Under the pieces are notes generated by a model. The model was not told the origin of the DNA, ran no database searches, and worked only from the letters and a program-made list of their open reading frames with translations. The translations under genes and the position numbers were made by a program. Below, in pieces: positions 10,005-17,891 of a stretch of DNA of 64,000 nucleotides (its first letter is position 1; each line of letters starts with the position of its first letter). This stretch comes from Candidatus Gastranaerophilales bacterium (GTDB lineage: Bacteria > Cyanobacteriota > Vampirovibrionia > Gastranaerophilales > Gastranaerophilaceae): NCBI GenBank assembly GCA_944322885.1, contig CALUQH010000005.1, positions 1 through 64,000 of the forward strand. The letters run 5' to 3'.

Positions 10005-10949
10005 ATGTTTTATATAAAAAAAACAAAATCAACCGGAAGATATGAAGTTAATTTATTTGGTTTAAAAATGAAATTTCGGATAGGAAACGGACAGATTAAC
10101 GCGTATTGTTTTGAAAACCTTCTGTATGAACTTGCAGACCCTAGAACTTTGGAGAATGTAAAACTACCCAAAGTCATAAATAGTTATGATGCCCTGTATG
10201 AACTTAGTGTTTCTAATAAATCAATGGCAAGATTCGGAGACGGCGAGTTTAAACTAATAATGGGGGAAAACATCAGCTTTCAAAAATATAACCCTAAACT
10301 GGCAGAAAGATTAAAAAATATTCTGAAAAATCAAAATGATAACATATTAGTAGGTATACCCGATTGTTTCGGGTATTGCCCCGGAAGTTATATGAAAAAA
10401 GTTATGGTTCAGTGTCGTGAAACGCTTTACAAATACATTGATTTTACAAAAAATTACATAGATGCTGGTGTTACACGCAAACTAAAATTTCATAACAGGG
10501 AGCAGGGAAAAGATTACTATAACAAAATGAAAACTATATGGCACAATAAAAACATAGTTCTTGTTGAAGGTGCCGGAAGCAGAGTCGGAATTGGAAATGA
10601 TCTTTTAGACAATGCTTCTTCCGTCAAAAGAATTATTTGTCCGATAAAAGATGCATTTTCAAAGTATGATGAAATTGTGAGAATTTGCCTTGAACAGCCT
10701 AAAAATACTCTTTTTATAATGGCTTTAGGGCCTACTGCAACTGTTCTCGCTGAAGATTTAACCAATGCCGGATACAGGGCACTGGATATGGGACACGTTG
10801 ATACTTCTTATGAAGCTTTTTTGAGAAATTCCGAAAAATTTGTTCATGTGGAAGGTAAAATTGTATTTAATGAAGAACGTAATAAGAGTACTTTAAAACC
10901 TTGCACTGATAAAAAGTATTATGAGGAAATTATTTCCGTTGTAGAGTAA
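10005..10949 (+). CDS. GT-D fold glycosyltransferase (DUF1792 / SP_1767 family)
   Basis: This family transfers glucose or a related sugar onto glycans, first characterised on streptococcal serine-rich glycoproteins. The diagnostic segment is SMARFGDGEFKLIMG near residues 72-86, corresponding to the family R(Y/F)GDGE motif, followed by IPDCFGYCPG. Further conserved segments are IVLVEGAGSRVGIGNDLLDNA and LFIMALGPTATVLAEDL near 185-245. The length of 314 is normal. An AGGGG SD lies about 11 bases upstream. No signal peptide is seen, so it is cytoplasmic. It sits before an SGNH-type protein, which hints at surface glycan work, but the acceptor is unknown. Confidence 0.85.
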   Translation: MFYIKKTKSTGRYEVNLFGLKMKFRIGNGQINAYCFENLLYELADPRTLENVKLPKVINSYDALYELSVSNKSMARFGDGEFKLIMGENISFQKYNPKLAERLKNILKNQNDNILVGIPDCFGYCPGSYMKKVMVQCRETLYKYIDFTKNYIDAGVTRKLKFHNREQGKDYYNKMKTIWHNKNIVLVEGAGSRVGIGNDLLDNASSVKRIICPIKDAFSKYDEIVRICLEQPKNTLFIMALGPTATVLAEDLTNAGYRALDMGHVDTSYEAFLRNSEKFVHVEGKIVFNEERNKSTLKPCTDKKYYEEIISVVE

Positions 10950-11038
10950 GTTGAAATTAAATTATAGCTATATGGGTAATATCTTTGCCGGTAATTTTTT
11001 ATTAGTATCATAATAATTAGATTAGTACACTTTTTATT

Positions 11039-11794
11039 ATGTTAAAATTAAATTACTTACTTATATTGCTAATATTTTTTATTACTGCAACAGTGTGTGT
11101 TATTTTATATATAAAAAATTTCTCCAAACATATTAGAAAATCACAGACTATTATAGAGAATGAATTTGACGGCAGTATAAGTCATATAGGAGATTACAGT
11201 GCCGGAAGAGGTGCATCTGACAGCGGATTAAAGATTCTGGTAATCGGTAATTCTATTTCCAGCGGGGTAATTGTTCAAAATATTAAAGATGATTATATAA
11301 ATATTCTTATTCGTAAAATTTCTTCCGCTCAGGATAACAGAAAAGTCAGTGCAAAAGTATATAATACAGCTAATTTTGAAAGACACTATAAAAATTATGA
11401 CTACAGCGTTCTTAACCCATTAAAAGCTTACAAGCCTGATATAATCATATTTCAACTTGGAGACAACTATAAACGCGAAGACGATAAACTTTATCAAAGT
11501 CAGTTTATCAAACTGATTAATTTTTTCGGAAATCAAAACCTGAGAATAGTTACTTCTCCATACTGGGGACAACGCAGAAAAAATCGAATAAATGAAAAAG
11601 CAGCGCTTGCAACAAATTCTTTTTACGTTGATATATCAAATTTGTTTGCTTATGATCAAAAGACAAGAGCTGACTACAATAAAAAATTTGAAAATGAATT
11701 TCTCGGAATGCATCCAGGTGAATACGGAATGAAAAGAATTGCAGAAGAAATTTTTATATTAGTAAATGCCTGTATGCATAAAAATATTATTTAA
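11039..11794 (+). CDS. SGNH/GDSL-type hydrolase-like protein, membrane-anchored
   Basis: An N-terminal transmembrane helix (residues 4-24) is followed by an extracytoplasmic SGNH fold. Block I is KILVIGNSISSG, with the serine in GNS instead of GDS. A block III-like segment IIIFQLGDNY and the block V histidine in GMHPGEYG also appear. The Asp expected three residues before that His is replaced by Leu (FLGMH), so the catalytic triad is altered and activity is uncertain. Members act on acyl or acetyl esters of lipids and glycans; with a glycosyltransferase next door, glycan deacylation is possible but inferred. No SD was seen. The 3' end overlaps the convergent 11787 gene by eight bases. Confidence 0.7.
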   Translation: MLKLNYLLILLIFFITATVCVILYIKNFSKHIRKSQTIIENEFDGSISHIGDYSAGRGASDSGLKILVIGNSISSGVIVQNIKDDYINILIRKISSAQDNRKVSAKVYNTANFERHYKNYDYSVLNPLKAYKPDIIIFQLGDNYKREDDKLYQSQFIKLINFFGNQNLRIVTSPYWGQRRKNRINEKAALATNSFYVDISNLFAYDQKTRADYNKKFENEFLGMHPGEYGMKRIAEEIFILVNACMHKNII

Positions 11795-12101
11795 GTTTTT
11801 TTGCGTAATCAGTATATTCTTTTATAAAATCAATAATTTCAAGTGCAAGTTCTTTTCTAATATCATCAGGAGCATTTTTAAGGTATTCCATAGCATGAGA
11901 AACTTTGATGTTTTTATCATACCATCTGCGCATAATATAGTTGTACTGATCATCAAGCGACATTTCAATATTGAAATCAATATCTTTCAATTTTTCAATG
12001 ATAAAATCAGCACAACGAACCTGAATGTATTCCTCAGCTTTTTCAAGTTTTTCGACCGCCCTGCTTACAACAGGGTCAATATCATACCAACGCATTTTCA
12101 T
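11787..12101 (-). CDS. RWYD-repeat protein, copy 1 (104 aa)
   Basis: Not recognised as a known family. The protein consists of two similar units of about 50 residues, each opening with RWYD: MRWYDIDPVVSRAVEKLE near the start and RRWYDKNIKVSHAMEYLK near residue 58. Each unit continues as amphipathic helices (A-E-x-IQVRCADFIIEKLKD in the first). The neighbouring 12141 gene encodes a paralog with the same two-unit plan. The start at 12101 is set by a near-consensus promoter ending six bases before the ATG, so it is probably leaderless; an alternative ATG lies two codons inside. No membrane segment or catalytic motif is visible. A small helical adaptor or sensor is one guess. Confidence 0.7.
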   Translation of the reverse strand: MKMRWYDIDPVVSRAVEKLEKAEEYIQVRCADFIIEKLKDIDFNIEMSLDDQYNYIMRRWYDKNIKVSHAMEYLKNAPDDIRKELALEIIDFIKEYTDYAKKLK

Positions 12102-12107
12102 ACATTC

Positions 12108-12136
12108 ATAATACAGATTTTTTCAAAATATGTCAA
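12108..12136 (-). promoter_or_regulatory. Leaderless promoter of RWYD-repeat gene 1
   Basis: Minus strand: perfect TTGACA (12136-12131), 17-base spacer, TATTAT (12113-12108), then six bases to the ATG at 12101. This is the strongest -35 of the leaderless class in the window. Confidence 0.75.
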
Positions 12137-12140
12137 TATA

Positions 12141-12446
12141 TCAGGCCACAGCTTCTTTTTGATTTTTATAAGCAAGAACCGATAGTGAAACTTCTTTTTG
12201 TATTTCTTTTCTTGTTTCTTTCAGATAAGAAAATGCCCTTGAAATAGTCTCGTTGCGATCATACCATCTTGTATGTCTGTTCTCAAGATTGCTTTTTGTA
12301 GCATTTTGAATATAAAACATTTCAGTGTCCTTCTCTTTTATTAGACGAATAATATAGTTTGCATACTCAACTTGTGCATCGGGTGCAGCACACTCAATCA
12401 TACTAATTGCCATACAAACATCAGGTTCTATGTCGTACCAGCGCAT
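12141..12446 (-). CDS. RWYD-repeat protein, copy 2 (101 aa)
   Basis: Paralog of the 11787 gene with the same layout: unit 1 begins MRWYDIEPDVCMAISMIE and unit 2 begins TRWYDRNETISRAFSYLK near residue 59, each followed by a helical stretch (AQVEYANYIIRLIKEKD in unit 1). The frame is open to 12515, but the ATG at 12446 is chosen because a strong SD (GGAGG) stands eight bases before it and because it aligns with the start of copy 1. A promoter TTGACA-16-TAAAAT at 12488-12515 gives a leader of about 35 bases. The two copies are thus transcribed separately. Function is unknown. Confidence 0.72.
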   Translation of the reverse strand: MRWYDIEPDVCMAISMIECAAPDAQVEYANYIIRLIKEKDTEMFYIQNATKSNLENRHTRWYDRNETISRAFSYLKETRKEIQKEVSLSVLAYKNQKEAVA

Positions 12447-12487
12447 TACAGCTTCCTCCAATCTATGTACAAATTTAATATACCCAT

Positions 12488-12515
12488 ATTTTAATAAAAT
12501 AAAACACATTGTCAA
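12488..12515 (-). promoter_or_regulatory. Promoter of RWYD-repeat gene 2
   Basis: Minus strand: perfect TTGACA (12515-12510), 16-base spacer, TAAAAT (12493-12488), with a leader that contains the GGAGG SD. This is an ordinary leadered promoter. Confidence 0.6.
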
Positions 12516-12532
12516 AAATTTATTTACATTTT

Positions 12533-12561
12533 TTGAATTTGTTACATAACTATTGTATAAT
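12533..12561 (+). promoter_or_regulatory. Leaderless promoter of the 12568 envelope gene
   Basis: TTGAAT (12533-12538), 17-base spacer, perfect TATAAT (12556-12561), then six bases to the ATG at 12568. No SD is present. Confidence 0.75.
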
Positions 12562-12567
12562 TTTGAT

Positions 12568-13722
12568 ATGAAAGAATTTATTGCCTCATTAATCTTAACA
12601 GCTTTTATTTTTTCAAATACTGCAGTCTATGCTGAAGTTCTTGAAGGTCATGCTGAAAAAACTGACACCTATGAACAGCAGCTGCAAAAAGAACTTTTTA
12701 CGGGCGAAGTTGAACATCTTGAGCGTAAAGATATTATAAACATGACCGTTTCACAGGTTTTGGACAGTAATATAAATATAGAAGGCGATGAATTTTTTGC
12801 AGAAGTTACAGATGAAGTTAAAGGAGATAAAGGGGTAATTATTCCGAAGGGGACAATTGCTCACGGACGTATTACACAAACCGGCGATCCGCAAAGACTC
12901 GGACGACAGGGGTGGATTTCGCTGGATTTTGATTATCTGGTAACTCCGGATGGCCGTGAAATTCCGATAGAAGGCAAAATGTCCACCAAATTACATCCGG
13001 TTGCCGAGGCTTCAAAAATTGTTGCTCAAGATGTAGGTTATACGCTTGCGGGAGGTGCCGTAGGCGGTTTTCTTGCTTTGAACTGGCTTGGACTTGAAGC
13101 GGCAATTGCTTCTCAGGGTTATACCCTTGCAGGCGGAGCAGCTATAGGAGGAGCAATAGGCCTGGGTATGGCATTAATCAGAAAAGGCAGTGATGTATTA
13201 ATAGCTCCCGGCGATCAAATCAGAGTTAAAATCAATACATCTGTTCCGCTTCCTGTTTATAAAGAAACAGCACTTTTACAGCATGAACTGTTTTATCCGG
13301 GATTGGATATTCATATAAGCGATATAAGACATGAAAAAGATCCGTTTGGCGAAGTTAATACAATTACATTAACTGTAATGATTTCAAATATGTCCGATAA
13401 AACATTTTCAGGCTTGGATATGGGGCTTGTAAATGATTACAATGCCGTATTCCGTCCGTCAATTTTCGGCGATACAAAATTAATGTTTAAACAGATAAAA
13501 CCGGGGGATAAATTTGTAGGAAATGTATCTTTTTCCGTTGATAATATAGACAGAAAATTCTGGCTTACATTCTATGACAGAAGAACCGGTACTGCATTAA
13601 CAAAAATTTCTGTTGATAACGCTTACAGAAAAGTTTCTGACAGAACTAAAAAGAAAAATCTGCGTTTGCGCAAAAGAAAAACAAATTTCAAAAAAGAAGA
13701 AGATTTACTAGATATACAGTAA
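12568..13722 (+). CDS. Exported protein with a TrbI/VirB10-like region and glycine zipper
   Basis: A clear signal peptide (KEFIASLILTAFIFSNTAVYA) begins at the ATG at 12568, which the leaderless promoter also supports over a TTG five codons upstream. Residues about 80-140 resemble the beta region of TrbI/VirB10-type proteins (GVIIPKGTIAHGRITQTG, then ISLDFDYLVTPDGREIPIEG). Two glycine-rich apolar stretches (AGGAVGGFLALNWLG and AGGAAIGGAIGLGMAL) form a possible glycine zipper, followed by IAPGDQIRVKINTSVPLP. The C-terminal part is beta-rich and ends in a very basic tail. It is probably periplasmic or outer-membrane associated. No conjugation genes are nearby, so a transfer role is not implied. 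Confidence 0.7.
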   Translation: MKEFIASLILTAFIFSNTAVYAEVLEGHAEKTDTYEQQLQKELFTGEVEHLERKDIINMTVSQVLDSNINIEGDEFFAEVTDEVKGDKGVIIPKGTIAHGRITQTGDPQRLGRQGWISLDFDYLVTPDGREIPIEGKMSTKLHPVAEASKIVAQDVGYTLAGGAVGGFLALNWLGLEAAIASQGYTLAGGAAIGGAIGLGMALIRKGSDVLIAPGDQIRVKINTSVPLPVYKETALLQHELFYPGLDIHISDIRHEKDPFGEVNTITLTVMISNMSDKTFSGLDMGLVNDYNAVFRPSIFGDTKLMFKQIKPGDKFVGNVSFSVDNIDRKFWLTFYDRRTGTALTKISVDNAYRKVSDRTKKKNLRLRKRKTNFKKEEDLLDIQ

Positions 13723-13810
13723 TTGTAACGTTTTTTATATTATTATATTGAAATAAAAGTTTTTTATGTTACAATGTTAGTAATAGTAAAAAAAGAAAGT
13801 AGAGGAACGT

Positions 13811-14152
13811 ATGGTGTGCGGTAAACTTGAAATAGATATCTTAAACTCATTCTGGCAGCTGACAGAAAATGACGAAGACAGGGATATTTCTATTCAAGAT
13901 ATAGTTGACGATTTATCATCTAACGGTATTGAAAGAGCATATACAACAATAAAAACCGTTATGGACAGATTGACAACAAAATCTATTCTTGTGCGTTATA
14001 AAGTTGGTAAAAAATTCTTTTATAAAGCAGCTATGAGTAAAAAAGAAATGGCTTCAGAAGCTGTAAAAACTGTAGCCGAACAATTTTTCAACGGTGATTA
14101 TATCAAACTTATCAAGTTTGCAGAAAGAGAAGTTGAAGATTTGTTAGTATAA
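13811..14152 (+). CDS. BlaI/MecI/CopY-family transcriptional regulator
   Basis: A winged-helix repressor family whose best-known members control beta-lactamase or copper genes. The 113-residue protein shows the family order: LEIDILNSFWQL in helix 1, then YTTIKTVMDRLTTKSILVRYKVGKKFFYKA, which is the recognition helix and wing, and a C-terminal dimerisation helix. An SD (AGAGG) precedes the ATG. No BlaR-type protease gene is adjacent. It is followed two bases later by the 14154 gene and then by a secreted protein gene, which together look like an operon. The ligand or inducer is unknown. Confidence 0.85.
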   Translation: MVCGKLEIDILNSFWQLTENDEDRDISIQDIVDDLSSNGIERAYTTIKTVMDRLTTKSILVRYKVGKKFFYKAAMSKKEMASEAVKTVAEQFFNGDYIKLIKFAEREVEDLLV

Positions 14153-14153
14153 T

Positions 14154-14525
14154 ATGGGCGCTTTTGAAGACAGAGTTTTAGTTGCAAGCCTGATAAGACA
14201 GGTTTTGATTTCTCGTATGTGTGTAAGAGAAGCTGTTTTAAATTTTCCGCGTGATACAGAAGATAAAAGTATTCATGCGGCTTATCATGCTCTTGTGCAT
14301 TATGAAGCGGATGAAGATTTAAGAAAACGGGATAACCTGTATAAAGAAGAGCAGGATGATTATCTGGAGTTTATATCTAATCTTCTTGAACGCGGAGAAG
14401 ATTTACCCGAAAATATTATTCAGAATTATGAAAAATATTATGAGTGTGCTAATATTCCCCATGAGAAAAATACAAGAGGATTTTTAAAAGGATTTCTGAA
14501 ATTTTTGAATATTAAAGACAGCTAA
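14154..14525 (+). CDS. Hypothetical protein (123 aa) in the BlaI operon
   Basis: Not recognised. A soluble, strongly charged, helical protein (ASLIRQVLISRMCVREAV near the N-terminus; acidic middle; LLERGEDLPENIIQNYEKYYE near residue 85). It starts two bases after the stop of the BlaI-type gene, with its ATG inside TATAATATG and no separate SD, so translation is probably coupled. Eleven bases separate it from the secreted-protein gene. A role tied to that regulator or to the secreted product is inferred from arrangement only. Confidence 0.7.
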   Translation: MGAFEDRVLVASLIRQVLISRMCVREAVLNFPRDTEDKSIHAAYHALVHYEADEDLRKRDNLYKEEQDDYLEFISNLLERGEDLPENIIQNYEKYYECANIPHEKNTRGFLKGFLKFLNIKDS

Positions 14526-14536
14526 AAGGAGAGAAT

Positions 14537-15580
14537 ATGAAAAAATTATTAACATTATTGACAGTACTAATTTTAGCCGGCGGGTGCGCATTTGCAAAAA
14601 CTTCCCAAACACTTGATATTTTGCCTTTGTTTAACTCCAAATCAGTACAGGAAAACAGACTTTGGGTCGGCACATTTCAGCTTGTATGGAATGACTTGAT
14701 GGACGGAATTATTAAAGGCCCCGTAAAATTTGAGGATTACAAATCTCCTCTTGTAAAAGAACTGAATAAACAAACATTTAAAGCAGATCAGTTATCGGAA
14801 GATTCTTATTACAAAACATTCGGAGAAACATCTCCGGAATTAAAAACGGAAATAGAAAATGCTCTTAAAGAAAAATTCGGGGAAACAAGTGATATATTAA
14901 ATTCCTTTGACTGGACTCCGGCTAAAGGGAAATTCTTTATTTATGCAATGTTGAAAAAGGATTTTAAATTTCTCACCGCATTTGATAAATTGAAACCGGC
15001 AAGATTTGCACATTCATTTAAAAAAGTTGATTACTTTGGTATAGACGAAAACAGTGACAAAATTTTAGATAAAACAGTTCACGTGTTATTCTATAACTCC
15101 TCAAAAGACTTTGCCGTCGCGATTACAACGCAGGGAAAAGATATGCTGTATCTTTACAGAACAGATGACAACAAGAATTTCGAAAGATTATATGCTGACA
15201 TGTATATGAAAAAAGCTAAATATGAAGGCTCAAGAGAATTTTCAGAGAAGGATGAATTTAAAGTTCCCGACATAAATCTGTACAGTGAAAAATCCTTTGA
15301 CGAATTATGCAATCATCCTATTAAAAATACAGACATTACAATTGACAAGGCAATAGAAACTGTTGAATTTAAAATGAATAATGAAGGAGTAAAACTAAAA
15401 TCGGAAGCAGCTATTGCAACCACTATGTCAATGCCTGTGCCTGCCAAAAAGATAAAACCGAGAAAATTTTATTTTGATGATACCTTTGTTCTGTTCTTGC
15501 AGGAATCGGATAAAGATATGCCGTATTTTGCATTGAGAGTCGATGATGTTTCTTTGATTAACAAAACAGGAAGAAAATAA
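14537..15580 (+). CDS. Secreted protein with serpin-like C-terminal region (347 aa)
   Basis: A signal peptide (KKLLTLLTVLILAGGCAFA) follows an excellent SD (AAGGAGAG). From about residue 270 the sequence resembles the serpin core. There is a segment like the hinge (NNEGVKLKSEAAIATTMSMP, compare EEGTEAAAATA) and then a strand pair like the serpin C-terminus (KFYFDDTFVLFLQESD... ALRVDDV, compare RPFLFLIRD...FMGRV). The middle part (VHVLFYNSSKDFAVAIT) could match sheet B. The N-terminal serpin signature region is not obvious, so this is a divergent relative at best. If it is a serpin it would inhibit proteases outside the cytoplasm. A strong terminator follows. Confidence 0.6.
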   Translation: MKKLLTLLTVLILAGGCAFAKTSQTLDILPLFNSKSVQENRLWVGTFQLVWNDLMDGIIKGPVKFEDYKSPLVKELNKQTFKADQLSEDSYYKTFGETSPELKTEIENALKEKFGETSDILNSFDWTPAKGKFFIYAMLKKDFKFLTAFDKLKPARFAHSFKKVDYFGIDENSDKILDKTVHVLFYNSSKDFAVAITTQGKDMLYLYRTDDNKNFERLYADMYMKKAKYEGSREFSEKDEFKVPDINLYSEKSFDELCNHPIKNTDITIDKAIETVEFKMNNEGVKLKSEAAIATTMSMPVPAKKIKPRKFYFDDTFVLFLQESDKDMPYFALRVDDVSLINKTGRK

Positions 15581-15586
15581 CTGATA

Positions 15587-15619
15587 AAAGGCGGTTTAAA
15601 AACCGCCTTTAAATTTTTT
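15587..15619 (+). terminator. Rho-independent terminator
   Basis: Stem AAAGGCGGTTT / AAACCGCCTTT (15587-15597 and 15600-15610) with a two-base loop, followed by AAATTTTTT. It closes the operon 13811-15580. Confidence 0.85.
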
Positions 15620-15691
15620 AAATATCAGAATGCCATTAGTTGGTTTTCAGTATAGAATTAACATATTTGATATAACAAACTTTGTTTGTAG

Positions 15692-15697
15692 TATAAT
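15692..15697 (+). promoter_or_regulatory. -10 box of a leaderless promoter (AgcS gene)
   Basis: Extended -10 TAGTATAAT with TATAAT at 15692-15697 and seven bases to the ATG at 15705. The best -35 candidate, TTGATA at 15667-15672, has a long 19-base spacer. Confidence 0.55.
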
Positions 15698-15704
15698 TAA
15701 ATTG

Positions 15705-17213
15705 ATGAATTTAGACACAGCCATAGATACATTTTTATCTCCAATAGCCGATAAAATTTCAGGGATTATATTCAGTTCTATCACCATTCACGGAGTTAGA
15801 ATTGAGTTTCTCGTTGCACTTTTAATGATTGCTGCATTTTATTTTACAATTCGAACACGTTTTATCGGAATTTGGGGGTTTAAACACTCAATTAAGCTGA
15901 TTACCAAAAACTACGAACATAAAGAAATACGCGTTAAAAAGAAAAAAGGTGAAGTTTCATCATTTCAGGCTCTGACAGCAACGATATCTGCATCCGCAGG
16001 AATAGGCAATGTCGCCGGTTCTGCCGCTGCAGTATCAATAGGCGGCCCGGGAGTAATTTTCTGGATGATTATGGCCGGATTTTTCTCTATGGCATTAAAG
16101 TTTGCGGAAGTTCTTCTCGGATTGAAATTCCGAAAAGTTAACCCTGACGGAACAATTGCCGGAGGTCCGATGTATTATATTGAAGGTGCATTAAAAAATA
16201 ATAAATATATCGGCAAATTCGCACCGCATCTTTCAAAAATTTATGCAGTATGCTGTATTTTTGCAATGATAGGCGGATGGAATTTGTTCCAGATAAATGC
16301 TATGACAACACAAATTACGGAAGTTACCGGAGGAGAAAACAGCTTTTTTGCACATCAAAGCTGGCTTTTGGGGCTTATTGTGGCGGTTATAACTTATTTC
16401 ACCATAATCGGCGGAATAAAAGCCATAGGGAAATTTACTTCAAAAGTAACACCTGTTATGTGCACATTATATGTTCTCACAGCTTTTGCTGTTTGTCTGT
16501 ATAATATCGGACATGTCCCTCATACATTCAGTGTAATTTTAAAAGAGGCATTTCATCCAAAAGCATTAGCCGGCGGATGGATGATGTGTATGCTCTGGGG
16601 ATTTCGCCGTGCAATGTTCGCAAACGAGGCTGGACTAGGAACTGCGCCAATTGCATTCTCCGCGGTTAAGACAAATAACCCTGTTGCACAGGCATTTATT
16701 GCCATGCTTCAGCCTTTTGTCGATACAGTTATTGTAGGCTCTGCAACTGCTTTTGTCATAGTTGTTTCCGGTGAATATTTGAAAACAACGGGAATTGCAG
16801 GAATTGAACTGACCTCTAAAGCATTCGGAAGCGTATGTCCGTTTTTCCCCATTCTGTTAACATTTATGGCAAGCTGTTTTGTGCTGTCCACAATGCTTTG
16901 CGGCTCATACTACGGAATTAAGGCCTGGAATTATTTATTTGGTGATACAAAATTGACAACACGCGCTTTTCAGGTTATATATTGTATATTCATTATTATA
17001 GGTTCAGCCATGAACTTTAAAAGTATAATTAATCTATCTGATGCATTTACTTTATTTTTGGCTGTGCCAAACTTAATAGCAGTATTCATGTTATCAGATG
17101 TAATCATGAAAGAATTAAAAAGATATTGTAAAAAATATAATGTAGGATTATTTAAAGAGGAGAGAGACGAAAATGAAGAAAGATTGTCTGGAGATAGTAA
17201 GCTCAAAGTGTAA
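15705..17213 (+). CDS. Sodium:alanine/glycine symporter (AgcS family)
   Basis: Inner-membrane Na+-coupled amino-acid importer. The frame opens at 15630, but the ATG at 15705 fits the family N-terminus and lies seven bases after a -10 box. Family features: TIRTRFIGIWGFKHSIK, the signature stretch FQALTATISASAGIGNVAGSAAAVSIGGPG, GGPMYYIEGALKN, and MCMLWGFRRAMFANEAGLGTAPI. About ten transmembrane segments are visible in 502 residues, a normal length. Substrate (alanine, glycine or a related small amino acid) follows from the family. The 3' end overlaps the uracil-DNA glycosylase gene by 41 bases, with that gene's SD inside it. Confidence 0.92.
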   Translation: MNLDTAIDTFLSPIADKISGIIFSSITIHGVRIEFLVALLMIAAFYFTIRTRFIGIWGFKHSIKLITKNYEHKEIRVKKKKGEVSSFQALTATISASAGIGNVAGSAAAVSIGGPGVIFWMIMAGFFSMALKFAEVLLGLKFRKVNPDGTIAGGPMYYIEGALKNNKYIGKFAPHLSKIYAVCCIFAMIGGWNLFQINAMTTQITEVTGGENSFFAHQSWLLGLIVAVITYFTIIGGIKAIGKFTSKVTPVMCTLYVLTAFAVCLYNIGHVPHTFSVILKEAFHPKALAGGWMMCMLWGFRRAMFANEAGLGTAPIAFSAVKTNNPVAQAFIAMLQPFVDTVIVGSATAFVIVVSGEYLKTTGIAGIELTSKAFGSVCPFFPILLTFMASCFVLSTMLCGSYYGIKAWNYLFGDTKLTTRAFQVIYCIFIIIGSAMNFKSIINLSDAFTLFLAVPNLIAVFMLSDVIMKELKRYCKKYNVGLFKEERDENEERLSGDSKLKV

Positions 17214-17832
17214 CAAATGTATGGGGTGCGCACTTGGAAAAACACGTAAAAATGTTGTTTTTTCTGACGGAAATCCTTCTACTGCCAAAATCGTATTTAT
17301 AGGAGAAGCTCCGGGAGAAATGGAAGATGAATTGGGCAGACCATTTGTCGGCCGTGCCGGACAACTTTTGAATGAATTTCTTTCAGAAGCAGGAATTTCA
17401 AGAGAAGAAGATATTTATATGATAAATACGGTAAAATGCAGACCTCCTGAAAACAGAGTTCCTACAGATGAAGAAAAAGCAGCTTGCAGAAAATTTTTAA
17501 ACGCACAAATTGATATTATCAATCCGCGTGCAATTGTTTTATGTGGAGCAACAGCATTAAAATCTTTTGTAAACCTTGATAAAAAACAGACAATCTCAAA
17601 AGTAAGAGGTCAATGGATGACAATTAATGTTGACGGGAAAGACTACAAAGCAATAACAATCTTCCATCCTTCATACCTTTTAAGAAACCGTTCAATGGAA
17701 GAAGGTTCTCCGAGAAGATTAATGCAAATTGATTTAAAAAATATTAAAGACACTATTTTACCGGATGTTGATCATTTTAATGACGGAAATAACGTTGAGT
17801 TTATGGAATCTAAAGAATTGGCTTTAGTATAA
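17173..17832 (+). CDS. Type 4 uracil-DNA glycosylase (4Fe-4S)
   Basis: Removes uracil from DNA in base-excision repair. The cluster ligands begin with CNKCMGC at residues 13-18 and include later cysteines near KCRPPENR (Cys about 96) and EKAACRKF (Cys about 112). The uracil-binding motif is GEAPGEMEDELGRPFVGRAGQLL, here described in parts (GEAPGE near 47; GRPFVGRAG near 57), and HPSYLLRN lies near 172. The length of 219 is typical. The ATG at 17173 has a good SD (GAGGAGAG) and overlaps the AgcS gene by 41 bases, so the two are co-transcribed. A bidirectional terminator follows. Confidence 0.93.
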   Translation: MKKDCLEIVSSKCNKCMGCALGKTRKNVVFSDGNPSTAKIVFIGEAPGEMEDELGRPFVGRAGQLLNEFLSEAGISREEDIYMINTVKCRPPENRVPTDEEKAACRKFLNAQIDIINPRAIVLCGATALKSFVNLDKKQTISKVRGQWMTINVDGKDYKAITIFHPSYLLRNRSMEEGSPRRLMQIDLKNIKDTILPDVDHFNDGNNVEFMESKELALV

Positions 17833-17854
17833 TTCTTAATAGATAATTAATTAA

Positions 17855-17889
17855 TAAAAAATGGTTATTTAATAAATAACCATTTTTTA
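17855..17889. terminator. Bidirectional terminator
   Basis: The AAAAAATGGTTATTT / AAATAACCATTTTTT hairpin has A and T runs on both sides and separates the convergent uracil-DNA glycosylase and 17892 genes. Confidence 0.8.
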
Positions 17890-17891
17890 TT

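Noticed and set aside
16250-16504. 84-codon ORF inside the AgcS gene
   Set aside because: It lies wholly within a well-supported transporter in another frame and has no SD or family similarity.
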